Below are positions 56,062-64,000 of a DNA stretch of 64,000 bases, one piece after another; position 1 is the stretch's first letter, and the number at the start of each line of letters is the position of its first letter. Origin of the DNA: Alopecurus myosuroides (taxonomy: Eukaryota > Streptophyta > Magnoliopsida > Poales > Poaceae); assembly GCA_028641055.1 (NCBI GenBank), contig CM054062.1, positions 174,053,642 through 174,117,641 of the forward strand, written 5' to 3'. The position numbers and the translations under genes are program-made. Under the pieces are notes generated by a model. That model did no database searches. It was not told the origin of the DNA and saw nothing but the letters and a program-made list of their open reading frames with translations.

Positions 56062-59000
56062 CTAAGTGTAGAAGGGACGTAATTGCTGGATACTCCAAGG
56101 CCTATTTGTCTCTCCTAGTTCAGCATCTATTTTTCTCTTTCTTTTGCGATTCGGCTTTTTGGGATCATCCTCCGTATCTCGAATGTCGACAAGATAATAT
56201 GATCCATTCTTCATGGCTTTACTGATGACAAATGGTCCTTCCCATACTGGGGCCAATTTGTGCTTTCTTTGCTGCACCAATCTCAGCACCAAGTCGCCTT
56301 CTTTAAAAGAGCGATGCCTGATTTTCCGACTATGATAACGTCGTAAACCTTGCTGGTAGATGGCGGATCTTTGAAGCACAAGTTCTCTTTCCTCTTCTAG
56401 GAGATCGACCGCATCCTGTCGTGCTTCTTCGGCATCTGAGTCATCAAAATTTTGCACTCTTGGACTATCATGGATCATGTCCGTTGGAAGCATGGCTTCC
56501 GCACCATAAACTAGGAAGAACGGGGTTTGCTCGGTTGACCTGTTTGGCGTCGTTCGAATACTCCATAACACGGAAGGTAGTTCTTCTACCCATGCTCCGG
56601 CTGCTCTATGAAGAGGAGTTTCGAGTCTTGGGCGTATTCCTTGCAGGATTGAGCTGTTCATTCTTTCAACCTGTCCATTAGATTGCGGGTGCGCCACAGA
56701 TGCAAGATCCAAGCGAATTCCCGTTTGTTGGCAGTATTTTGCCAACTCCCCAATGGAGAAATTTGTCCCGTTATCAGTTATTATGCTGTGTGGGACGCCA
56801 TACCTCATTACTAAATCAATAATGAAATTTCTGGCAGTCACGCCATCCAGCTTTTTGATGGGTTTAGCCTCCACCCATTTTGTGTACTTTTCTACTGCTA
56901 CAAGTAGATGTGTAAGTCCACCTCTTGCAGTTTTGAACGGTCCCATCATGTCTAGCCCCCAGACCGCAAACGGCCAAGTGATAGGGATAGTTTTTAATGC
57001 TTGGGCCGGCAAATTGGTCTGCTTAGCATAATATTGACATCCTTCGCATGTATTCACTATGCGTTCGGCGTCTGTCTTGGCTGTTAGCCAGAAAAACCCT
57101 GCGCGGAATGCTTTTTTGACTATGCTTTTTGATTGAGCATGATGTCCGCAATCGCCGGCATGGATTTCTTGCAATATTTCTCTTCCTTCCTCTGGTGAAA
57201 TACACCGCAGAAAAACTCCAGAAGTACTGCGTTTGTATAAGTGGTCGTTGATTACTACATATCCTTTGCATCGACGTTGTATTTGCCTTTGCAGGACTTC
57301 ATCTGCTCCTTCCGGGTACTTCTGATTGACTAAGAAGTTTAGGTACGGGATTGTCCAATCCGGTTTAACGAACATGACTTCAATTGTTTCAGATGCTAAA
57401 GGGTAATCGACGTCTCCACCTTTGATGGATGGTTCGTGCAAATGCTGGACGAATACCCCTGGTGGTAAAGTTGTTACTCTCTCTGATCCCATGCGGGCTA
57501 ACGCATCCGCGTTCCAGTTTTCCTCCCTTTTTATGTGAAGGACTTCGAACCCGAAGAAACAGATGGCAAACTCATCCACCGTTCTCCGATATTCGGCCAT
57601 TATGGGGCTTTTCGCGTCCCAGGTTTGGTTGAGCTGATGCTGTACCAAATCCGAGTCTCCGTAACACAAGATGCGTTTTACCCCTATTTCTTTTGCAATA
57701 TGCAAGCCATGAAGCAAGGCTTCGTATTCTGCTACATTATTACTGGCGTTGAAGTGTATTTGCAATACGTACTCCATTGTGTCTCCCTTGGGAGATTTTA
57801 GAACTACGCCGGCTCCAGCTCCTTCTTTCATCTTAGATCCGTCAAAGTGCATGATCCAGTACTCGGACTCTGGCATCGGTGTATTTTCCATTGCTTCTGT
57901 CCAGTCGGCGACGAAATCTGCCAAAACCTGGGATTTTATTGCCGTTCTTGGCTGATACTTAATGTCGAAGGCTGCCAGCTCGATGCCCCATTTAGCTACT
58001 CGGCCGGTTGCCTCCGCATTGTTTATAATATCTCCTAGTGGTGCTTTACATACCACTGTTATGGAATGTCCTTGGAAGTAATGGCGCAGCTTTCTGGATG
58101 CGAAAAATACGCCATATGCCAGTTTCTGATAGTGCGGGTATCTTTGTTTGGATTCGGAAAAAACTTCGCTTATGTAGTATACCGGATGTTGATCTGGTAT
58201 GCTTTGCTCTTCTTTTGCCCGTTCCACAACGATTACCGCACTGATAACCCGACTAGTAGCCGTAAGGTATAACAACATGGGTTCTTCATCTTTGGGAGAT
58301 GCCAAGATGGGGGCGTTCATCAAGGTTTCTTTTAACTGGGTTAACGCTGCGTCGGCCTCTTCTGTCCATTCAAACTTGTCGGATTTCTTTAACAGTTTGT
58401 ATAGTGGCAAGGCTTTATCCCCCAGCCGACTAATGAATCTGCTGACGGCTGCAGCGGAACCCGTCAATCTTTGGACATCTTTTACACATGTAGGCTTTGA
58501 GATATTCAAGATTGCCTTGATCTTTTCCGGGTTCACTTCTATTCCTCTGTGAGAAACGATGAAACCTAGAAGTTTTCCTGAGGGGACCCCGAATACGCAC
58601 TTAGATGGATTCAACTTCATCTTGTAAGTGCGCAAGTTTTCGAAGGTTTCTCGCAAGTCCTCAAGGAGTGTATCTTTTTCCTTGGTTACGACAGCAATAT
58701 CGTCCACGTAAACATGGACGTTTTTTCCAATCTGACTATGCAAACAACGTTGCATGCAACGCTGGTATGTTGCACCTGCGTTCTTCAGGCCAAAAGGCAT
58801 GGTTACGTAGTAATACGTCCCGTACGGGGTTATAAAAGAAGTCTTGATTTGATCTTCCTTTTTCATGCGTATTTGGTGGTACCCGGAGTATGCATCCAAA
58901 AAGCATAAAAGCTCAGAGCCTGCAGTGGCATCTATTATTTGATCGATTCGCGGCAGCGCAAACCTATCTTTCGGACATAACTTGTTCAATCCTGTGTAAT

Positions 59001-59295
59001 CTATACACATTCTGAGTGCAGTTGTGTCTTTCTTCGGTACTAATACCGGATTTGCGGACCAGTCAGTATGGATTACCTCCTTGATGAAATCCGCTGCTAA
59101 AAGCCGGATAATTTCCTTGCCAATAGCCTTCCGTCTTCTTCCGTCAAATCGACGGAGACCTTGTTTGACGGGTTTTGATCCGGGAATAACCTTGAGTTGG
59201 TGCTCAGCAAGTTCCCTGGGTACGCCTGGCATGTCAGCTGGACACCAAGCAAAAATGTCCCAGTTCTCACGGAGGAACTTGATGAGCTCGCCTTC
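56062..59295 (-). CDS. Element E pol: RT, dual RNase H, integrase
   Basis: The minus-strand frame is open from the codon after the UAG (59296-59298) to the stop at 56062-56064. Counting from the first Met (complement of 59230-59232), RT has FLDAYSGYHQ at 111-120 and YVDD at 175-178. The first RNase H remnant lies near 315-400. A second RNase H has HFDGS (Asp 464), NNVAEYEALLHG, GDSDLV (Asp 526) and NADALA (Asp 576). The integrase zinc finger is HAGDCGHH...CEGC (690-732). The catalytic triad is Asp 761 (GLDMMGPF), Asp 820 (ITDNGTNF) and Glu 856 (SNGQVERMN), with 35 residues between the last two. Two RNase H domains are a hallmark of the Tat lineage. No stop or frameshift is present. The product would be made only if the UAG is bypassed. 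Confidence 0.95.
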   Translation of the reverse strand, partial: EGELIKFLRENWDIFAWCPADMPGVPRELAEHQLKVIPGSKPVKQGLRRFDGRRRKAIGKEIIRLLAADFIKEVIHTDWSANPVLVPKKDTTALRMCIDYTGLNKLCPKDRFALPRIDQIIDATAGSELLCFLDAYSGYHQIRMKKEDQIKTSFITPYGTYYYVTMPFGLKNAGATYQRCMQRCLHSQIGKNVHVYVDDIAVVTKEKDTLLEDLRETFENLRTYKMKLNPSKCVFGVPSGKLLGFIVSHRGIEVNPEKIKAILNISKPTCVKDVQRLTGSAAAVSRFISRLGDKALPLYKLLKKSDKFEWTEEADAALTQLKETLMNAPILASPKDEEPMLLYLTATSRVISAVIVVERAKEEQSIPDQHPVYYISEVFSESKQRYPHYQKLAYGVFFASRKLRHYFQGHSITVVCKAPLGDIINNAEATGRVAKWGIELAAFDIKYQPRTAIKSQVLADFVADWTEAMENTPMPESEYWIMHFDGSKMKEGAGAGVVLKSPKGDTMEYVLQIHFNASNNVAEYEALLHGLHIAKEIGVKRILCYGDSDLVQHQLNQTWDAKSPIMAEYRRTVDEFAICFFGFEVLHIKREENWNADALARMGSERVTTLPPGVFVQHLHEPSIKGGDVDYPLASETIEVMFVKPDWTIPYLNFLVNQKYPEGADEVLQRQIQRRCKGYVVINDHLYKRSTSGVFLRCISPEEGREILQEIHAGDCGHHAQSKSIVKKAFRAGFFWLTAKTDAERIVNTCEGCQYYAKQTNLPAQALKTIPITWPFAVWGLDMMGPFKTARGGLTHLLVAVEKYTKWVEAKPIKKLDGVTARNFIIDLVMRYGVPHSIITDNGTNFSIGELAKYCQQTGIRLDLASVAHPQSNGQVERMNSSILQGIRPRLETPLHRAAGAWVEELPSVLWSIRTTPNRSTEQTPFFLVYGAEAMLPTDMIHDSPRVQNFDDSDAEEARQDAVDLLEEERELVLQRSAIYQQGLRRYHSRKIRHRSFKEGDLVLRLVQQRKHKLAPVWEGPFVISKAMKNGSYYLVDIRDTEDDPKKPNRKRKRKIDAELGETNRPWSIQQLRPFYT

Positions 59296-62200
59296 CTATT
59301 TGTCGGTCATCCCGGTCCCTACAACGACGAATTTTGTCGGATCTTTGGGGTCTAGGATTACCTGTCTTGTATTCTCGGATGCCTTGAAGCTATCTGTTGG
59401 CTTCCGAGTTTCTTTTCCTGCCGGCATTTCTTTCGGCGATACCTCCTTGGCTAACTCCTTTAATTCTTCCTGAGCTATAACTCTTTGAGCGCAAAGGGCG
59501 TTTTGCTTCTCCAACTCGTTTGCCAGCTTGAAATCACCGGCAATGGTGATTACTCCTCCTTTGGGTCCTGGCATCTTCAGCTTGTTGTAGATATAGCAAG
59601 ATCTTGCCATAAACTTGGCGAAAGCCGGACGTCCGAGTATTGCGTGATACACGCTCTCGAACGGCACAACTTCGAAGGATACTTTTTCCTGCCGGAAGTG
59701 ATCTTTATCTCCGAAGGTGACATCTAGGGAAATTTCTCCTAGGGACCGTGCTTGCCTGCCAGGGACAATGCCATGGAAGCGTATATTGCTGTAATTGAGC
59801 TGGGACTCGGATATCTTCAAGTGCTTCAGTGTATCCAGGTACATTATATTGATGCTGGATCCTCCGTCCATCAGCACTCTTCTTAGCCTAGTGTTTTGAA
59901 CAATAGGGCTTACAACAAGAGATTGTGTGCCGGGTTCAGGGATATTTCCGGGATGATCAGACTGATCCCAGATTATCGGTGTGTTGGAATACTTCAAGAA
60001 TTTTGGGGTTGCAGGAACAACCGCGTTTATTTCTCGAAGTGTCCTTTTGGCCACCTTTGCTGACGGGGTTGCTAGGAAAGTTAGCATTGCTTCTCCGTCA
60101 ACTCTCGGAAATTTGGGTTCGCCTTTTCGCTGTTGTTCCTGGATTTTATCATCAGTGTCCGATTCACTGTCTTCTTTTTCAGCTTCTGGCTTTTGTTTGG
60201 CAGGTTTCCTCTTGGAGCCCTTCCCTTTATTTCCGGATCCTGCATTGCCTTTCATATGCTTGTTTAGCCGGCATTGCGCGTTCGTGTGGGTTGGCTTCCC
60301 AAATTGAGAGTGGTGGACGCAGGGTTCCGACTTAATTCTCTCCCATTCCTCAGGAGTGTAATTGATGGGATCCGGACTGCGGCCTTTCCACTTGTTCCCT
60401 TTTTCTCCTCCAAAGGCTAAGTTAACCTCCTTGGGCTTTGTTGTTGACTCCGGGGTTCCTTTTTTATCAGAACGAGGTGTTTTCTTGGCCAGTATCAGTG
60501 ACTCAATATTGCCTCCTCTTGCTCTGATATCGTCTTCGGCTGCAGCATGCTCATTAGCGGTTGTAAGCATAGATCCGAGATCTTTGTGCTTTTTGGAGCC
60601 AACCATGAACGGTACAAGTCCGGGTTTTAGGCCATTGACGAAAGCATGCATTGCTTGTACGTCAGTTACCCCAGAGCAACTATTCTTCATTGCAGTCCAT
60701 CTGGAGATGAAATCCACGTATGGTTCGTCTTCAAATTGGGTGCAACGGTTTAGCTGATTGATGCTATTTGGGCGTTTGTACGTTCCTCGAAAATGCTGAG
60801 TAAATACTCTCGCCATATCATCCCAACTGTCGACAGTTCTTGATGGTAAACCATTAATCCAATCTCTGGCTCCGTCTAGCAACATTAGGGGAAGAAACTT
60901 GACAGCTTCCAGGTCTGTCCCGTTGTTGATCTGGACGGCTGTGTAATAATCTGAAAGCCAGGTATCCGGGTTTGTACTGCCGGTATATTTTTGGTAGGTT
61001 GGACCAACTTTGGCAAAGCCAGAATGCAGGGTTATCCTTCGGATCCTGTCAGTGAAACACTTAGGACCAAAGTATAGATCATCCTTTTCTGCTCTGTCAA
61101 TATGCGCAGAATATCTCCCGGCTGAATGGACAGAAGGGGATCTACTCCTTTCTTTCCCATTGTTACGCGGACGCGTTTTTCCGAGGTTATCTCTATCTCT
61201 TCCGTTGTCACGCCCTCTGGGATTAGGTGGAGTCCTGCTCCTGTATCTTTCCTTATCTTTGGGCGGTGTCCGAGATCTTTCACGCCTGTGAGGTGTATCG
61301 TATCTTCCAGCTTTTTCAGCTGGGTTTCTCGGAGGTGGCATTATTTTGCCGTCGTTCCGGTGTTTGTCTTCCCGATCGTGTGGTTTATATCCATCTTTCG
61401 GGAGATGAGGTCCGGTTCTAGACGCTGCGTCCCGGTTGTCGGGGTTTTTCTTGTCTTTTCTCGGATCCTCTTTTTTATCCGAATCTCCGGGTTCTTCCGG
61501 CCCAGGTGCTCCAGCAGCGCAAGTAACAGTTTTGCAGAGGGCGGAATTATCATGCAGCCTCCCAGATCGCTCTTGTCCTCGCTGTTGCTGCTGTAATGCT
61601 TTTCCTAGGAAGGCATACACCCCTTGGAGTTTTTCCCCGTTGGAGTACAGATCATTGTTCAAGATGGCGAACGCTGCTTCCGCATTTTCAGCTGCGGTTT
61701 TGTATATTGGTTCGCCCTTAGCATCTTTGCCGTTTAACTGCTTTTGCCAAGATGGGTTATAGAACCTTTCTTTCGGCGGCAGTTCTTCCGGTTTTGTAAT
61801 TCCGGGTAACCTTGTAGGTTTTAAGACAGATCTGTGCTTTCTCTCGTACTCCTCAATTTCCTCCTTCATAATTTTGATGTCATTATGGGTTTGTTGGAGG
61901 TGTTGCCGAGATCTAAGCAGTTGTTGCTGTTGCCGTTGGAAAGCTTGTCTCCTGGCTTCCAGCATCTCAGGGGGTTCATTGGGTCCCACTGGAGTTTGTA
62001 ATAGTTCCTGCTCTTCCAGTTCTGTCATTGGCGGAGCAGTGATTTCCTTAGATTTCTTTTCCGTAGGCTTTGTGCCACTAACATCTCCAACTTCCAGGTT
62101 TTCATCAGCGAGATCAGCTGACTTTTTCTTCCGGAGTTTGTACTGGAGTTTTTTAGAAGCACGGTGCTTTTTCTTGGAAGAGGGAGGTTTTTTGACAGGT

Positions 62201-62997
62201 TCATCCTCTGTCATCTCCTTGACATTAGGAAATATCGGAGAAGTTTCTCCGTCTTCCCTCTCCTCTGCTGGCGGAGGGGTTTTAGGGCTTTCCTGGCTAT
62301 CGGCACCCGTTGTATCGGCTGGTTTTGCCATTAGCACTTCATGGAATCCCTCTTGAAAGGATTTAACTTTTCGTACGAAGGCATCGTCATCTTCGTCTTC
62401 GGAAAAGTTATCCGATCCGGTTTCCGACTCCAGTCTCGCCTCAATGGCGGCAAGCACGGACTCTGTTTCCGAGTTCATCGTCTGGTTGACAGATGTCGGA
62501 TCTTCCGTCTCTGTGACGGGTATTGGTTCTTCCGTCTCTGGGACGGGTGTATTGTTGTCTGCCTCTTGCACGGGATTTCCGTCATCCGTGTTTTCGGCGA
62601 TCTCGGATTGCACCATGCCGATAAAGTGGGTATCACTGTTTTGTCGGCGATCTGAGCAAAATCCGGCATCATAGTCGTCTTCGACTGGGTATAGGGCGGG
62701 TGGGAGATAATTGCTTTCACCGCAAAACCCCATTGCTTCCGCGGTTAATCCGATAAAGATATTTGCAGATCCAATCGGTAAAACGCAGGCACTTACCAGA
62801 TGGTTTTGCGCCGGGATGTAGGATCCGTTGTCGAGGAAGCGCCCGACGTCGTTGTCGAATTCCAAGCTTCCGACAGTGATCGATCTTCCGATTCCGCCTA
62901 AAATCCCAGATCGGAACTTCACGCCTGACGTCGTTTGCCCCACGGTGGGCGCCAACTGTCGAGACATCGTAGTAGTTTTCATAGACTGGGGTGCCAT
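59296..62997 (-). CDS. Element E gag-protease polyprotein
   Basis: The open frame of 1233 residues starts at ATG complementing 62995-62997, 41 nt inside the 5' LTR, and reads the PBS as RQLAPTVGQ. A conserved N-terminal domain follows (SGILGGIGRSITVGS, ANIFIGLTAEAMGF), then a long acidic and Lys/Pro-rich linker with a Gln-rich coiled coil (RQQQQLLRSRQHLQQ). The capsid-like gag domain spans about residues 640-800 (KFLPLMLLDGARDWINGLPS). A zinc-finger-like motif CVHHSQFGKPTHTNAQC sits near 893, and the aspartic protease near 1046 (RRVLMDGGSSINIMYL). The frame ends at UAG in AAA-UAG-GAA-GGC, immediately followed in phase by RT. No internal stop is present. An upstream extension of the frame into the LTR lacks ATG and is not used. 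Confidence 0.93.
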   Translation of the reverse strand: MAPQSMKTTTMSRQLAPTVGQTTSGVKFRSGILGGIGRSITVGSLEFDNDVGRFLDNGSYIPAQNHLVSACVLPIGSANIFIGLTAEAMGFCGESNYLPPALYPVEDDYDAGFCSDRRQNSDTHFIGMVQSEIAENTDDGNPVQEADNNTPVPETEEPIPVTETEDPTSVNQTMNSETESVLAAIEARLESETGSDNFSEDEDDDAFVRKVKSFQEGFHEVLMAKPADTTGADSQESPKTPPPAEEREDGETSPIFPNVKEMTEDEPVKKPPSSKKKHRASKKLQYKLRKKKSADLADENLEVGDVSGTKPTEKKSKEITAPPMTELEEQELLQTPVGPNEPPEMLEARRQAFQRQQQQLLRSRQHLQQTHNDIKIMKEEIEEYERKHRSVLKPTRLPGITKPEELPPKERFYNPSWQKQLNGKDAKGEPIYKTAAENAEAAFAILNNDLYSNGEKLQGVYAFLGKALQQQQRGQERSGRLHDNSALCKTVTCAAGAPGPEEPGDSDKKEDPRKDKKNPDNRDAASRTGPHLPKDGYKPHDREDKHRNDGKIMPPPRNPAEKAGRYDTPHRRERSRTPPKDKERYRSRTPPNPRGRDNGRDRDNLGKTRPRNNGKERSRSPSVHSAGRYSAHIDRAEKDDLYFGPKCFTDRIRRITLHSGFAKVGPTYQKYTGSTNPDTWLSDYYTAVQINNGTDLEAVKFLPLMLLDGARDWINGLPSRTVDSWDDMARVFTQHFRGTYKRPNSINQLNRCTQFEDEPYVDFISRWTAMKNSCSGVTDVQAMHAFVNGLKPGLVPFMVGSKKHKDLGSMLTTANEHAAAEDDIRARGGNIESLILAKKTPRSDKKGTPESTTKPKEVNLAFGGEKGNKWKGRSPDPINYTPEEWERIKSEPCVHHSQFGKPTHTNAQCRLNKHMKGNAGSGNKGKGSKRKPAKQKPEAEKEDSESDTDDKIQEQQRKGEPKFPRVDGEAMLTFLATPSAKVAKRTLREINAVVPATPKFLKYSNTPIIWDQSDHPGNIPEPGTQSLVVSPIVQNTRLRRVLMDGGSSINIMYLDTLKHLKISESQLNYSNIRFHGIVPGRQARSLGEISLDVTFGDKDHFRQEKVSFEVVPFESVYHAILGRPAFAKFMARSCYIYNKLKMPGPKGGVITIAGDFKLANELEKQNALCAQRVIAQEELKELAKEVSPKEMPAGKETRKPTDSFKASENTRQVILDPKDPTKFVVVGTGMTDK
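62938..62956 (-). other. Primer-binding site of element E
   Basis: The minus strand reads GTTGGCGCCCACCGTGGGG directly after the 5' LTR end, identical to element B. It is inside the gag frame. Confidence 0.93.
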
Positions 62998-63537
62998 GAG
63001 ACTACGGTAGAGACGTGGGGTAACGGGATAGCGTAGTAAACACAGAACACGGGATTTACCCAGGTTCGGTACGTCGCGACAGTACGGCGTACCTACTCCT
63101 GCACTTCTCACTATGAGGGACTAAAGCCCGTATAATAAGGTTACAATGTAAGGGAATAGATCTAGCTACTCGACGAGGATGAACTTCCCGGTGAGTTGCG
63201 CAAGGCTTAAGCTAGAACCTAGAACCTTGGACTAAAGGACTTATTGAACTTATCAAATCTATCTCCCGTCCGGCTTTATATAATAGCCGGATTAGGGCTT
63301 ACAGAACCAGAAACCTAGAAGACTACGTTTAACTTGTAACTTGGAAAGTAAGGAATCCGTCTTCTCCTCCAAGCCAGATCACGCGGGCCGTGATCCGGGT
63401 TCTTCTAGAATCCGGCTTCTACGCGTCGGACTACTGGGCCGCCCAATGGACCTAAGTCCATTACCTTGCAGGCCACCCTGGTAGTCCAGCTCTTTTGTCT
63501 ACCATCTTCTATACCCCTATTCGGTATATATCCGACA
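62957..63537 (-). repeat. 5' LTR of element E
   Basis: The 581-bp partner of 51573-52154 with one base indel. It carries the promoter and, at its 3' end, the gag start codon. Confidence 0.95.
63275..63282 (-). promoter_or_regulatory. TATA box in 5' LTR of E
   Basis: The minus strand reads TATATAAA, inside an inverted repeat with arms CCGGCT and AGCCGG. Transcription would start roughly 30 nt downstream, near 63245, leaving about 250 nt before the gag ATG. Confidence 0.65.
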
Positions 63538-64000
63538 GTAATTCAAAGCATAAACACCTGACATGGTAGATTCACGCATTGACCAAAATCATCAACTAGG
63601 CATGGCTAAGCAAGACTCACAAGGTTTAGCGGAGCGCGCACAAACAAACCTATAGCTGCTAGGAGCAGTGGATCAGGATATCTAGGTTATGCAGTATATA
63701 GGAGAACTCTATCTACTGACATCAAATAATTTGGAACCGAATGCAAAGTACGAGATCCAAATCACTTTGAAACCATATATGAGCAGATAAGAGGTTATGC
63801 TTGCCTTGGTTATAAGAAAACCAGATAAAGTCTTCAGGAATAAGTGCTTGACTTGTCGGTTAAGATCAAGTATTCTCCATTTGGATTGCTGGCCTTCTCT
63901 TCGGAGTCACGTTCTACCGAGGGGGACAAACACCGGAAAGAAGAATAACAATCAACACATGGCATCGATGCAATGCACAATATGTATGCATTAGCAGATT
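63538..64000 (-). mobile_element. Element F: LARD-type LTR, continuation after E
   Basis: After the second GTAAT duplication the sequence resumes the LTR of F and runs off the window. The end (AATAACAATCAACACATGGCATCGATGCAATGC and on) parallels H near 34610-34660 (ATAAACAATCAATATCATGGCAT). No coding sequence is visible. Confidence 0.75.

Larger units (their letters stand above)
51573..63537 (-). mobile_element. Element E: complete, very young Tat-lineage retrotransposon
   Basis: E is flanked by perfect duplications GTAAT (51568-51572 and 63538-63542) inside F. Its LTRs (582 and 581 bp) differ, as far as I can see, by one base indel. On the minus strand: 5' LTR, PBS, an open gag-protease frame, one UAG, an open RT-RNase H-integrase frame and a polypurine tract (complement of 52155-52170). 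A spliced gene lies on the plus strand between the pol stop and the 3' LTR. All parts needed for an autonomous element look intact. Confidence 0.95.

Noticed and set aside
62998..63111. Upstream extension of E's gag frame into the LTR
   Set aside because: It lacks an ATG (begins at GTG); the first ATG in frame is at 62997.

Overview
The window looks like a heterochromatin-type block of a large grass genome, probably a Pooideae cereal or forage grass. This is an inference from the Tat-lineage Ty3/gypsy retrotransposons, the very long LARD-type LTRs and two TGAT...ATCA LTR-like elements of a kind I remember as common in wheat relatives. I see no ordinary host gene, rRNA or tRNA. Practically every base can be assigned to one of nine nested LTR-retroelement insertions, and six of them are closed by visible 5-bp target-site duplications (TSDs).

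Layout. (I) 1-1726: end of a LARD-type LTR, plus orientation, running off the left edge. (A) 1727-23823: an old Tat element on the minus strand. Its antisense gene (1727-4286), integrase end of pol (4878-6444), RT/RNase H part (16898-18540), gag-protease (18538-23723), PBS and part of the 5' LTR are split by insertions. (G) 6445-16897, TSD CTAAG: a second minus-strand Tat element inside A's pol. Its antisense slot holds a decayed B3-domain gene, itself interrupted by (K) 8097-9537, TSD GGCAT. (J) 20035-21630, TSD GTGAA: a relative of K inside A's gag. (B) 23824 to beyond the window: a plus-strand Tat element inside A's 5' LTR. Its gag-pol is nearly intact (24691-31647). Its multi-exon antisense gene runs on the minus strand from 49978 down to 32319 and is broken by three insertions: (H) a LARD, 32771-42295, TSD GGTGT; (D) a non-autonomous element full of satellite-like arrays, 44455-49876, TSD CCAGA; and (F) a second LARD-type LTR from 49979, which runs off the right edge. 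(E) 51573-63537, TSD GTAAT: a very young, apparently complete minus-strand Tat element inside F.

How the genes work together. A, B, E and G share one plan: 5' LTR, PBS, gag-protease, an in-frame UAG, then RT, RNase H, a second RNase H and integrase, followed by a convergent gene on the opposite strand between pol and the 3' LTR. In E this antisense gene is open and resolves into five exons with canonical splice sites and its own TATA box; I derive an 804-residue product with a plant-retrotransposon domain and coiled coils. In G the same slot carries a B3 DNA-binding domain with an acidic tail. In A, B and E the gag frame starts inside the LTR and runs through the PBS in the same phase. Elements D, H, I and F have no recognisable gag-pol and would depend on proteins from elements elsewhere.

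Limits: all family assignments are by eye, splice sites are predicted from sequence alone, and ages are judged only from visible LTR differences.
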